Origin: an uncultured Eubacteriales bacterium
GTDB lineage: Bacteria > Bacillota > Clostridia > Christensenellales > Aristaeellaceae
Assembly: GCA_902789365.1 (NCBI GenBank)
Contig: CADANQ010000022.1
Coordinates: forward strand, 1-35,542
Length of the DNA stretch: 35,542 nucleotides
Direction: 5' to 3'
The notes below the pieces were generated by a model. That model made no database searches. It saw nothing but the letters and a program-made list of their open reading frames with translations, and had not been told where the DNA came from. Made by a program: the position numbers and the translations under genes. Below are positions 24,318 through 33,100 of this stretch, one piece after another (positions within the stretch are counted from its first letter, which is position 1; every line of letters starts with the position of its first letter).

Positions 24318-25445
24318 TCAGCGCCCGAAGATCCTGACGGGAAGCACGAGGAACAGGTATTCCCTGCCCTCTTCGGGCTTGACGATGCAGGGGGACACGT
24401 TGGTATTGAAGCACATGCTGATCCTCTCCGTGGAGATATTGTGGATCACGTCGATCAGATATTTGGAATTGAAGGCGATGTTCAGCTCATTCCCCTCAAA
24501 ATGGATTTCCATCTGATCCACGACCTCGCCCCTTTCGGCGTTGGCGGTCATTTCCAGGATGCCGTCGCTGCGGATGCTGAAGTGGATCAGGTTGTTTTTT
24601 CCTTCCCTGGCCATCAGGCTGCAGCGGTCGATGGCGTTGGAAAGCTGTTCCCTGGAAAGGGAAATTTCGGTGGTCCAGTTTTTCGGCAGGATCTTGTGGT
24701 AATCGATGAACTCGCCCGTAAGCAGAGAGGTGTACACCATGACCGTGCCGAAGGAAACGGTCATCCTTCCCGCGGTGATGGTAAGCAGGGCCTCGGCGTC
24801 GCTGTCGTCGGGGAGCATGCGGCCGATTTCGTTCATGATTTTTCCGGGGATCACGCTGGACAGCTTGTCCCGGCTCTTTTCGGGCAGGCTGTTGTCCTGT
24901 TCAATGCGCTGTATCGCCAGGCGGAAGCCGTCCAGACCCACCAGCAGCGTTTCATGGGGATAGACCTCCATCAGGACGCCGGTCAGGATCTTGCGGCTTT
25001 CGTCGGTGGAAACGCTGAACATCACCTTGGAGACCGCGTCCTTCAGGCGGGCGCAGTTCAGGCGGACCTCCGTTCCCCCCTGGATTTCGTCGATATCCGG
25101 GAAATCGTCCCCATCCATGGAGACCATGGTGGAATTGGTGCCCCTGCTTTTGATCTGGGCGCGCCCCCGCTCGTCCACGCTGATCATGACGTCGCCCTCG
25201 GGCTGGTAGCGCATCAGATCGCCGAAAAGCCTGGCGGGAAGAAGCGCGCGTCCCTCCTCGTCCACCGTCGCGGAAATGCGGGTGCGAACGGTGATTTCAC
25301 CGTCCGTCGCCGTCAGGATCAGGCCCTGGTCCTGGGCTTCGATCAGGACGCCTTCATAAATCTGCTTGACGGGCCTGACTGTCACGGCCCTGAGGCACAT
25401 GGAGAGAGCATAATTGATATCGCCGGTATTTACGCTGAATCTCAC
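24318..25445 (-). CDS. dnaN: DNA polymerase III beta subunit (sliding clamp)
   Basis: A 375-residue ring-forming processivity clamp that loads onto primed DNA and tethers polymerase III. The three-domain clamp layout and the C-terminal LPVRIFGR (family ending LPVR) are clear, as are LLTATDGEITVRT-like and DGFRLAIQRIE segments. The start is GTG at 25445, with AAGGAAGG about 8 nt upstream. Unusually, neither dnaA nor recF flanks it. Instead a 644-bp gene-free stretch with DnaA boxes lies immediately upstream. A -10 TATAAT at 25536-25541 (minus) may serve as promoter, with no good -35. Confidence 0.98.
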   Translation of the reverse strand: MRFSVNTGDINYALSMCLRAVTVRPVKQIYEGVLIEAQDQGLILTATDGEITVRTRISATVDEEGRALLPARLFGDLMRYQPEGDVMISVDERGRAQIKSRGTNSTMVSMDGDDFPDIDEIQGGTEVRLNCARLKDAVSKVMFSVSTDESRKILTGVLMEVYPHETLLVGLDGFRLAIQRIEQDNSLPEKSRDKLSSVIPGKIMNEIGRMLPDDSDAEALLTITAGRMTVSFGTVMVYTSLLTGEFIDYHKILPKNWTTEISLSREQLSNAIDRCSLMAREGKNNLIHFSIRSDGILEMTANAERGEVVDQMEIHFEGNELNIAFNSKYLIDVIHNISTERISMCFNTNVSPCIVKPEEGREYLFLVLPVRIFGR

Positions 25446-25559
25446 TTGGTTTCCCTTCCTTTTTTATACGGATTTCCGACTTTTTGTCCGGGCTGAGGTT
25501 TCGGCCCGGAAAAATGAAAGCGGAAAGAAGAATATATTATAGTATCGTTATAGCATAAG

Positions 25560-25960
25560 AGGCGGTGGAAAAAGTGGATAACCCCCCCATCGGCCCGAAA
25601 GAACGCGGTTTTCGCGGGTTTTCGGGCGGTGGAAAGGAACGGCGTTTTTTTGGGATAACCCCTTCCGCCGGTGGATAAGGACGGCGGGAGGGAAAAGAGC
25701 GGCCGGAGGGAAAATCAAATTGTTTCCTGAAAGAAAAACAATCGAAAAAAACTGTTTTACACTTCCGTCACAAAGATTATTAAATCATAAAACCGGTCAA
25801 AAATCAAGTCAGCCGCGGTAAAAGCAAAAAACGGGGAAAAAAAGGTTATCCACAAAATTCACAGGGTCAAAAACACCGCCCTGTTGAAAACAAAGCCCGC
25901 TCCGTTCGTGAAAAAGGCCGCGGCGTGAGAAAAAAAGGCGCGGTTTATCCACCGTTTTAT
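25560..25960. other. Candidate chromosomal origin of replication (oriC) with DnaA boxes
   Basis: The stretch 25446-26089 has no gene. It contains five DnaA-box-like 9-mers: TTATCCACT at 25573-25581, TTATCCCAA at 25650-25658 and TTATCCACC at 25670-25678, all on the minus strand, and TTATCCACA (perfect) at 25846-25854 and TTATCCACC at 25945-25953 on the plus strand. An AT-rich segment (about 25710-25800) between the two groups could unwind. A short AT stretch with TATAAT (25536-25541, minus) may be the dnaN promoter. Position beside dnaN and divergent gene orientation on either side support an origin. dnaA is absent, so an autoregulatory DnaA-box cluster for dnaN is the alternative. Confidence 0.68.
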
Positions 25961-26041
25961 GAACATACGGGCAAAAACGACAAAAGAAAAACAAAAATTA
26001 AAAAAGAAAGAAAATTCGCGAAAAAGCAAAATCAAAACGTC

Positions 26042-26082
26042 AAAAAAAGAAGCGGCGGCCGCGTTTTGTCCGCGGCCGCCGC
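26042..26082 (-). terminator. Terminator of the SH3-repeat gene
   Basis: A 12-bp GC stem GCGGCGGCCGCG/CGCGGCCGCCGC (26052-26063, 26071-26082) with a 7-nt loop, followed on the minus strand by TTCTTTTTTTG. It seals the origin-side end of this transcript. Both arms contain GCGGCCGC. Confidence 0.9.
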
Positions 26083-26089
26083 GCGGAAT

Positions 26090-29000
26090 TCACCCCTCGG
26101 CGTCCATGAAATACAGGAAAACGGCGTCCCAGGTATCCTGATTGACGATGCCGGTCACGTCCAGGCCGTGTTCCGACTGGAAGGCGATGACGGCGGTCTG
26201 GGAAGCGGAATCGAAGACCCCGGTGATGTTTTCGGGCTCAAGGTAGCCCAGAAGGTAAAGCGCTTCCTGAAGTTCCGTGACGTCGTCGCCTTTGCTGTCC
26301 TTGGAGAGCAGACGATAATCGGCGGGGATGACGACGATAATCTCTCCGGACAGGTCCGCGGAGGATTCAGCCGGGGAAAGATCGTCGGGCGAAGGGAAGG
26401 AGGCGGGCAGCAAAGTCGGCTCCGGCGTTTGCGTCGGGGCCGGGGTCGCCGTCAGTTCCTCCAATTCGCTGACGGAAAGGATACGCGCGAAATCGGAGTT
26501 GATATAGCGCTCGGCGCCGTTGAAATCGATGCGGTACCAGACGTCGCCGGAACCCGACGCGTCCGCGTCGCTGCCATAATAATGGAAGATATCGCCGCTG
26601 TTCGCGAAGACCGGCTCCGATTTGAAGGAGTAGCCGCCGCCGGTGCGGATAAAGACCCTGTCGGAGGTAATGATCAGGCAGTCGGAATCCCGGGAGGGAT
26701 CCACGGGAATGGGACTGGGCGTGGGGATCACGCCTTCGGCCAGATAGACGCCGGCTTCCCATTCGCTGAGGAGTCGGACGAAATTGCCGTTGATGAAACC
26801 GGCGGTTCCGTTATAAAGGACGGGAATCCATACGGTTTTGCGGTCCGTGACCGCTTCTCCCATGGTCATGACGACCGTACCCGCGTCGTCGACAAGGAAA
26901 AGGGGACGGGATTCGGCCGAGGCGGAGGAACGGACATACACCTGGGAGGCGGAGGTGACCGCGTATCCGTACGGAACCGCGGGGGAGAAAACGGCCGCGG
27001 GCGCGGGCGTCACATAGACCGGCGTCGGTGCGGCGGAGGGATAAGGGGTTGCGGCGGCGGGCGTAAGGGCGGGCTCGGGGGTGACATAGGTGTATTCCCC
27101 GGTCAGGGAACCCAGGACATAGGCATAGGTCTTTTTCTGTTCCAGCCAGACCATTTTCCAGGTTTCGCCCTCAAGGACCGTATCCCCGTACCAGGGCAGG
27201 ATGGTCCCGACCTTTACCTGGAGCAGGATTCCCCCTCGGGGAGCTTTGCGGATGTTGACGTCCTGGGCCACGGTGCGGATATAACCCAGAAGGATCGGGG
27301 CGGGGGTGGCCGTGGGCTCCGGGGTCTCGGTGGAAAGAAGGATTTCGTAGCAGTCGGAGCGGATGTAGCCGTACACGCCGTTATGGCAAATAAAGGCCCA
27401 GGTGTAGCCGCCCTGGCTGACGGGAACCCCGTAAAAGGGGATGGGGGCGTCGGAGGTGAGGCGGTCCTTTTCATCCGGGGTCAGGGATTTGCCGCCGGGG
27501 ACGGAGCGCAGGTTGACGTCCGGCCGGGTAAGACGGAGGTAACCGGTGATTTCGGGGCCCATATCCGCGGAGGCGGACGGCGAGGGAACCGGGGTGGCGG
27601 AAACGATCTGATAGCAGTCGGACCGGATATAGCCGTAGGCGTCCAGCTGCGGGGAATAGACCCGGATCCAGTACCAGCCGTCATGGAAGACGGGCTGCTG
27701 GATGTAGGGGAGGTAGGTGTACCTGATCAGCTGCGTTTCCTCAGAGGGATTCAGGGAAGCGCCGCCGGGCTCGGAGCGCAGGTTGACGCCGCCCCTGGTC
27801 AGCTGGATGTAGCCCAGGATCAGATAAGCCGGGGTCGGCTCCGGGGTAAAGGTGGGCGCGGGCGTCGGCGAAGGGGCGGGGGAGGGCGCGGGCGTATAGG
27901 AGGGATCGATCAGGGAGGCGTATTCCTCCTCCGTCAGGAGGCGGATATCCGACCCGGAAACGAACCCCTCCAGCACCTGGACGCGGATATGGAACATGCC
28001 GTTTTCCCCGTCGTCAAGCAGCGTCAGTATCTGCCCGGAGGGAAGGGACGTGAAGGAAACGGCGTTCGGGTCCGCGGCAAGGCGCAGGGCGGCGCCGTCG
28101 GTTACGACCAGGGCATAGCCGGAGAGAACGCCGGCGTCCGCACCTGTTTCTTCATAAGAATTAACGGCCGCGTCTTCAGCCGTTTCGGCCGGCGGTTCGG
28201 AAGCGTCCGGCTGATCGTTCATGACGGGAATGTAGTTCGGGTCCGTCAGGGCGGCGTATTCGTCCGTCGTCAGCATTTTAAGGGAGGAGGCGCTCACAAA
28301 GCCCTCCGCGGACTGAAGCCGGACATGCACGGCTCCGTCCCTTTCGCCCTCCAGCACCGTCACCACCTGGCCGGACATAAGCGCCGTGACAGGGGCGGAG
28401 GCGGGGTCCGCGGTCAGGCGGACGTTGACGCCGCTGTAAAGAACCAGGGCATAGCCGGAAAAATCGGCCGCCTCCGCTTCGGCGTAAGGGAAGGGCGACG
28501 GAGTCGCAGAGGCCCCAAGGGTGACGAAATCGGAACGGACATAGCCCGTGACCGGCGTGTCCCCCCCGCCCGGAAGGACCGCGGAGATACCGTACCATTT
28601 GGCGCCGCCCACATAGGTGAAACCGGTGACCGTCACGGGCCAGTCGATGGGCAGAAGGCCCCAGTTGTCGGAGGCGGTGCCGGCGTTTTTGCGGAAATAG
28701 ACCCGGTCGGTATTGATATACGCCGCCTGGGAAACGGCAGGGGGCGCCGTGGGCGCGGCGGTCGGCGCGGAAGTGACGAAGGGCACCGTGACGGTAACGT
28801 AGCGCTGCATGATATACCCGGCGACCGTAAGGGAAGGATCCCGCGGCAGGGCGGTCTCCACCCTGTACCAGGCGCCGTCAGAGTTGGTTTCGCTCCCCAG
28901 AATCGTCACCGGCCAGGCATAGTCAAGAAGCCCCCAGTACTCCGAATTGTTGGCGGCGGAAGGCGTTTTGCGGAAAAAAACACGGTTGTAATTGACATAG

Positions 29001-29182
29001 CCCGAGCCCGGCGTGTCGGCCAGGGAGGAGGACAGCCCGGCGGGAACAAGCGTGAGGACCAGGCACAGGACCGCAAGGAGGCAAACCTCCCTTATAATAC
29101 GGGAAAGTCCGAAAACGCGCGGCGTTCCGCGCCGCCCGGCCGCCTGCGCGGCAGGGGAAAACCTTTCAGTGAAACGAACCAT
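26090..29182 (-). CDS. Secreted multi-SH3-like protein with C-terminal peptidoglycan-binding domain
   Basis: A 1030-residue exported protein, probably bound to the cell wall. A hydrophobic segment (about 32-50) and the likely cut site SLA-DT (near 55) form the signal peptide. Nine SH3-like repeats follow. Repeats 1-2 (YVNYNRVFFRK, YINTDRVYFRK), 3-4 (SGYALVLYSG, SGYALVVTDG), 5-7 (VNLRS/VNIRK) and 8-9 (QVYVRSS, DRVFIRT) pair up by similarity. They are joined by Pro/Thr/Ala-rich linkers such as SPTPAPTFTPEPTP. The last ~75 residues are a PG_binding_1 domain (LSKDSKGDDVTELQEALYLLG). No catalytic domain is present. The start is ATG 29182, with GGAGGG 5 nt upstream; the in-frame ATG at 29206 has none. 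It is likely to organise or sense the wall. Confidence 0.88.
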   Translation of the reverse strand: MVRFTERFSPAAQAAGRRGTPRVFGLSRIIREVCLLAVLCLVLTLVPAGLSSSLADTPGSGYVNYNRVFFRKTPSAANNSEYWGLLDYAWPVTILGSETNSDGAWYRVETALPRDPSLTVAGYIMQRYVTVTVPFVTSAPTAAPTAPPAVSQAAYINTDRVYFRKNAGTASDNWGLLPIDWPVTVTGFTYVGGAKWYGISAVLPGGGDTPVTGYVRSDFVTLGASATPSPFPYAEAEAADFSGYALVLYSGVNVRLTADPASAPVTALMSGQVVTVLEGERDGAVHVRLQSAEGFVSASSLKMLTTDEYAALTDPNYIPVMNDQPDASEPPAETAEDAAVNSYEETGADAGVLSGYALVVTDGAALRLAADPNAVSFTSLPSGQILTLLDDGENGMFHIRVQVLEGFVSGSDIRLLTEEEYASLIDPSYTPAPSPAPSPTPAPTFTPEPTPAYLILGYIQLTRGGVNLRSEPGGASLNPSEETQLIRYTYLPYIQQPVFHDGWYWIRVYSPQLDAYGYIRSDCYQIVSATPVPSPSASADMGPEITGYLRLTRPDVNLRSVPGGKSLTPDEKDRLTSDAPIPFYGVPVSQGGYTWAFICHNGVYGYIRSDCYEILLSTETPEPTATPAPILLGYIRTVAQDVNIRKAPRGGILLQVKVGTILPWYGDTVLEGETWKMVWLEQKKTYAYVLGSLTGEYTYVTPEPALTPAAATPYPSAAPTPVYVTPAPAAVFSPAVPYGYAVTSASQVYVRSSASAESRPLFLVDDAGTVVMTMGEAVTDRKTVWIPVLYNGTAGFINGNFVRLLSEWEAGVYLAEGVIPTPSPIPVDPSRDSDCLIITSDRVFIRTGGGYSFKSEPVFANSGDIFHYYGSDADASGSGDVWYRIDFNGAERYINSDFARILSVSELEELTATPAPTQTPEPTLLPASFPSPDDLSPAESSADLSGEIIVVIPADYRLLSKDSKGDDVTELQEALYLLGYLEPENITGVFDSASQTAVIAFQSEHGLDVTGIVNQDTWDAVFLYFMDAEG

Positions 29183-29247
29183 AAAGTCCCTCCGTTCTGA
29201 TGGCATAAATCGGGAGAAGGGTTCTGAAAATCTTTAAATTCTGTTAA

Positions 29248-29276
29248 ATTATATTACAAAACTATTACAAGGTCAA
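29248..29276 (-). promoter_or_regulatory. Promoter of the SH3-repeat gene
   Basis: TTGACC (29271-29276), 17 nt and a perfect TATAAT (29248-29253) on the minus strand, 66 nt before the start codon. The spacer holds a direct repeat of TTGTAATA. Confidence 0.85.
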
Positions 29277-29353
29277 GAGCGGAGGCTTTTTTAAACCTGC
29301 TTTCAGCCTGTTTTTACATATTTTTTTCTCTGTTAATCGTAAATAAATCATGG

Positions 29354-29359
29354 TATAAT
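29354..29359 (+). promoter_or_regulatory. pth-mfd promoter (extended -10)
   Basis: A perfect TATAAT preceded by TG one base upstream (TGGTATAAT, 29351-29359), an extended -10 that can work with a poor -35 (TGTTAA at 29331-29336). Transcription from about 29366 gives a ~140-nt leader before pth. Confidence 0.65.
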
Positions 29360-29418
29360 GATATACGCGTCTTTTTTTGCTTCTTCCCGCTTTTTTTTCG
29401 GGGTTCGGGAAGGGCGGG

Positions 29419-29491
29419 ACGCGGTTTTAAAGGCCCCTCCGGCAGGAGGAGGCCCTGACGCGTTTTTTGGAGGACCGGTTCCCTCCGGTCC
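29419..29491 (+). promoter_or_regulatory. Structured leader of pth with a terminator-like hairpin
   Basis: ACGCG (29419-29423) pairs with CGCGT (29459-29463) around an inner GGCC-CCTCC/GGAGG-A-GGCC stem (29432-29454), followed by TTTTTT (29463-29468). Then GGACCGG/CCGGTCC (29472-29478, 29485-29491) folds just before the AAGGAG ribosome site. No T-box or known riboswitch motif is seen. It could be an attenuator or an upstream terminator. Confidence 0.5.
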
Positions 29492-29506
29492 GGGAAGGAG
29501 TCCGGG

Positions 29507-30130
29507 ATGGATCTGAAAATCATCGTCGGTCTTGGGAATCCGGGAAGCCAGTACGCGCGCACGCGGCATAACGTGGGCTTTGACGTGGTGGAGCTGCTGG
29601 CGGAAAAGGAGAATATCCCCCTGAAAAAGCTGAAATGCCACGCCCTCATCGGCGAGGGAACGGTCGGGGATACCCGGTGCGTCCTGGTTCAGCCCCAGAC
29701 GTTCATGAACCTGTCCGGCCAGGCCGTGGCGGAACTGATTTCCTGGTACAAATGCGAGCCGGCGGACCTGATGGTGATCCACGACGATGTCGACCTGCCC
29801 TTCGGCCAGGTCCGGGTCCGGGCCGGCGGCGGGCCCGGCACCCACAACGGGATGCGGAACATCGTTTACCTGACCGGGCGGGAGGATTTCCCGAGGATCC
29901 GGGTGGGCATCGGCAGGGCGCCGGAAAAATGGGACCTGAAGGACTGGGTCCTCTCCTCCTATGCCACCCCGGAGGAGAGGAAAACGGCGTATGACGCCTA
30001 CTGCCTGGCCGCCGACGCGGCGGATTTTTATATCAGGAACGGGATCAGCCTCTGCATGAACCGCTTTAACGTGCGCGCGAAGCCGGAAAAGGCTTCCGGC
30101 GATCCTGACGGCGGCGCGCATATAATATAG
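29507..30130 (+). CDS. pth: Peptidyl-tRNA hydrolase
   Basis: A 207-residue cytoplasmic enzyme that cleaves peptidyl-tRNA released from stalled ribosomes, recycling tRNA. Landmarks are VGLGNPGSQYARTRHNVGF with catalytic His21, QPQTFMNLSG with the substrate-binding Asn, VIHDDVDLPFG with the catalytic Asp, and GGPGTHNGMRN. The length is normal, with a short unconserved C-terminal tail. AAGGAG precedes the ATG. mfd begins 22 nt downstream with its own GGAGG. The pth-mfd order is the same as in Bacillus subtilis (spoVC-mfd), a conserved Bacillota arrangement near the origin. Confidence 0.97.
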   Translation: MDLKIIVGLGNPGSQYARTRHNVGFDVVELLAEKENIPLKKLKCHALIGEGTVGDTRCVLVQPQTFMNLSGQAVAELISWYKCEPADLMVIHDDVDLPFGQVRVRAGGGPGTHNGMRNIVYLTGREDFPRIRVGIGRAPEKWDLKDWVLSSYATPEERKTAYDAYCLAADAADFYIRNGISLCMNRFNVRAKPEKASGDPDGGAHII

Positions 30131-30152
30131 AAAATGACCTGCTGGAGGATCG

Positions 30153-33100
30153 ATGAGTTATCTGGATCTGTTTTATTCCGGCCGCCTGAAGGAGATCGCG
30201 GAGGGGCCCGTCAGGGGCAATGAAAGCGCCGCGCTTTATGACGTCTGCGACGGGCAGGAAGCGCTCCTTTCGGCGGTGACGTCGGAAAAAATAGGGAAAA
30301 AGGCGCTGTTTGTCACGTCCTCTCCCCGTCGGGCCGAACGGATGGCCGGCGAGATCGCCGCGTGGATCGGGGAAAGATGCCGCTGTCTTCCCGACCGGGA
30401 GGTCCTGTTTGTGGACGGGGTCGGCGGAACGGAAAACGCGGAGCAGCGCCTGGAAACCCTCAGGGCCCTGGCGGAAAACCGGGTGGACGTGCTGGTGGCG
30501 TCGGCGGGAAGCCTGATGCTGCCCCTGGGGTCCATGCGGGAATTCCGGGAGAAGAGCATCGGCGTATCCCGGGGCATGGCCATGAAGCGGGAGGACCTGG
30601 GGGAAAAGCTGCGCCGGGCCGGCTATGAACGCCGGAGCATGGTGGAGGGCCCCATGCAGTACGCCATGCGGGGCGACATCGCCGATATCTGGCCCGCCGG
30701 GGAAAAACGGGCCCTCAGGGTGGAGTTTTTCGGGGACGAGATCGACCTGGTCCGCCTTTTCGATCCGCTGACGCAGCGGAGCGTGGAAAACCTGGAGGAA
30801 GAGGCAAAAATCTATCCCGCCCGGGTCTTTTTGTGGGACCGGCCGGACAGCGCCCGGGTGAAGGACATGCAGCGCGCCGTCGGGGACATGATTGCCCGCC
30901 AGGAGGCCGCTTCCCTGGAGGCGGGCGGCCTGAGGGGCGAAAGCGACCGCATCCTGGAAACGGAAGCCTCCGGCCAGTATCCCGGGGACCTGATGAAATG
31001 GTCCGGATTCCTGGGCCTTGAAAGGACGGGGGTCTGGTCCTGGTTCGATCAGCCGCCCGTCGTGTTCCTGGACGATCCGGAGCATGTTTCCGAGGCCTGG
31101 GACGACCGGGAGGCGGGATTCCTTGCCGACCTGAAGGCGGCCGCGGAACGCGGCGACGCCGTATGGGAATGGAAGAACGCCCTTTTCGGACGGGACGAGG
31201 TACGCGCGTCCCTTGACGCCTTCCAGACCGTGACGCTTCAGAAATTCCTCCGGGGACAGCTTTCCTTCCATGCCGACCGGGTCATGTCCTGGCCCGGAAC
31301 GAACTCCGTCAAATATTTTTCGCGGCTTAAGGACCTGGCGGACGATATCAGGACCTGGCGGCAGGAAAAAACGCGGTTTTACCTGTGCGCCGGGGGCGAA
31401 AACCGGCAGCAGCGCCTGATCCACGCCCTGAGCGAGTTCAATATCGACGTCAGGGTGATCCCGGACGATTCCGCCTCCCTTCCCGACGAGGGCATTCTGT
31501 CCTGTTCCCTCGGGCAGGGCTTCATCCTGACCGGGGACGGGCTGAACGTGATCGCGGATTCCGATATTTTCGGCGCCTCCCGTCAGGAAAAAAAGAAGCG
31601 CAATGTGCGCCGGGATACCGCGTCGGCCAGGATCGATGCCTTCACCGACCTGTCCGAAGGGGACTACGTGGTCCATGAAAGCCACGGCGTGGGCATATAC
31701 AAGGGCACGGTCCGCCTGCAGAGCGAGGGTTCCTGGCGGGATTATTTCCTGATCCAGTACCGGGGCAGCGACCGGCTCTACGTCCCCACGGACCAGTTCG
31801 ACCGGGTGCAGAAATTCATCGGCGGCGGGGACGAGCCCCCGGAGCTCAACAGCCTGGGGGACGACCGGTGGCTCAAACAGCGCAAAAAGGTGCGCGCCGG
31901 CCTGAAGGAGCTGGCCTTCGACCTGGTGAAGCTGTACGCGGAAAGGCAGGAAAAGCCGGGCTATGCTTTTGCGCCGGATACGCCCTGGCAGGCGGAATTC
32001 GAGGACGCCTTCCCCCACGAGCTGACAGGCGACCAATTGAACGCGGTGGAGGACATCAAGCGCGATATGGAGCGGCCGACGAACATGGACCGGCTGCTTT
32101 GCGGGGACGTGGGCTTCGGAAAGACCGAGGTGGCCCTGAGGGCGGTGTTCAAGTGCGTCATGTCCGGGAAGCAGGCGGCCATATTGTGCCCCACCACCAT
32201 CCTGGCCCAGCAGCACTACTACACCGTGCAGGAACGGTTCCAGGCTTTCGCGGTCCGCGCCGAGGTGCTCAGCCGTTTCCGCTCGGCGAAGGATACCCGG
32301 CGCATCCTGACGGAGCTGAAGGAGGGCAGGCTGGACGTGGTCATCGGCACCCATAAGCTGCTCTCCGACAAGGTGGTTTTCAAGGACCTGGGGCTGCTGG
32401 TGGTGGACGAGGAGCAGCGGTTCGGCGTCAGCCACAAGGAAAAGATCAAGAACTTCAAAAAACAGGTGGACGTGCTGACGCTTTCGGCCACGCCCATCCC
32501 CCGGACGCTGCACATGTCCATGATCGGGGTAAGGGACATGAGCCTTCTGACCTCCCCGCCGGAGGAAAGGCACCCGGTGCAGACCTATGTGACCGAATAC
32601 TCCGACGCCCTGGTCCGGGACGCGGTGACAAGGGAAGCGGGACGGGGCGGACAGGTCTATTTCCTGTATAACCACGTCCAGCATATCGATACCTTCGCCT
32701 CCCACCTGAGGAGCATCCTGCCGGACATACGCATCGCGGTGGCCCACGGGCAGATGCCGGGGAATCTGCTGGAGGACGTGATGCTGGATTTCTACGACCA
32801 CAAGTACGACGTGCTCCTGTCCTCCACCATCATCGAAAACGGCCTGGACGTGGCCAACGCCAACACCATGATCGTCTATGACGCCGACCGCTACGGGCTG
32901 AGCCAATTGTATCAGCTGCGGGGACGGGTGGGACGGTCCAACCGGACGGCTTTCGCCTATTTTACCGTCAAGAAGGACAAGATGCTTTCCGAGGTGGCCG
33001 AAAAAAGGCTGAACGCCATCCGGGAATTCACCGCCTTCGGCTCGGGCTTCCGGGTGGCCATGCGCGACCTGGAGATCCGCGGCTCCGGCAACATCTTCGG

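Noticed and set aside
25925-29200. A 1091-codon open frame on the plus strand opposite the SH3-repeat gene
   Set aside because: Its product is a low-complexity Gly/Arg/Asp-rich sequence mirroring the real gene; it has no promoter or ribosome site and begins inside the origin candidate.
29366-29506. T-box riboswitch in the pth leader
   Set aside because: The conserved T-box sequence and specifier-loop features are not visible.
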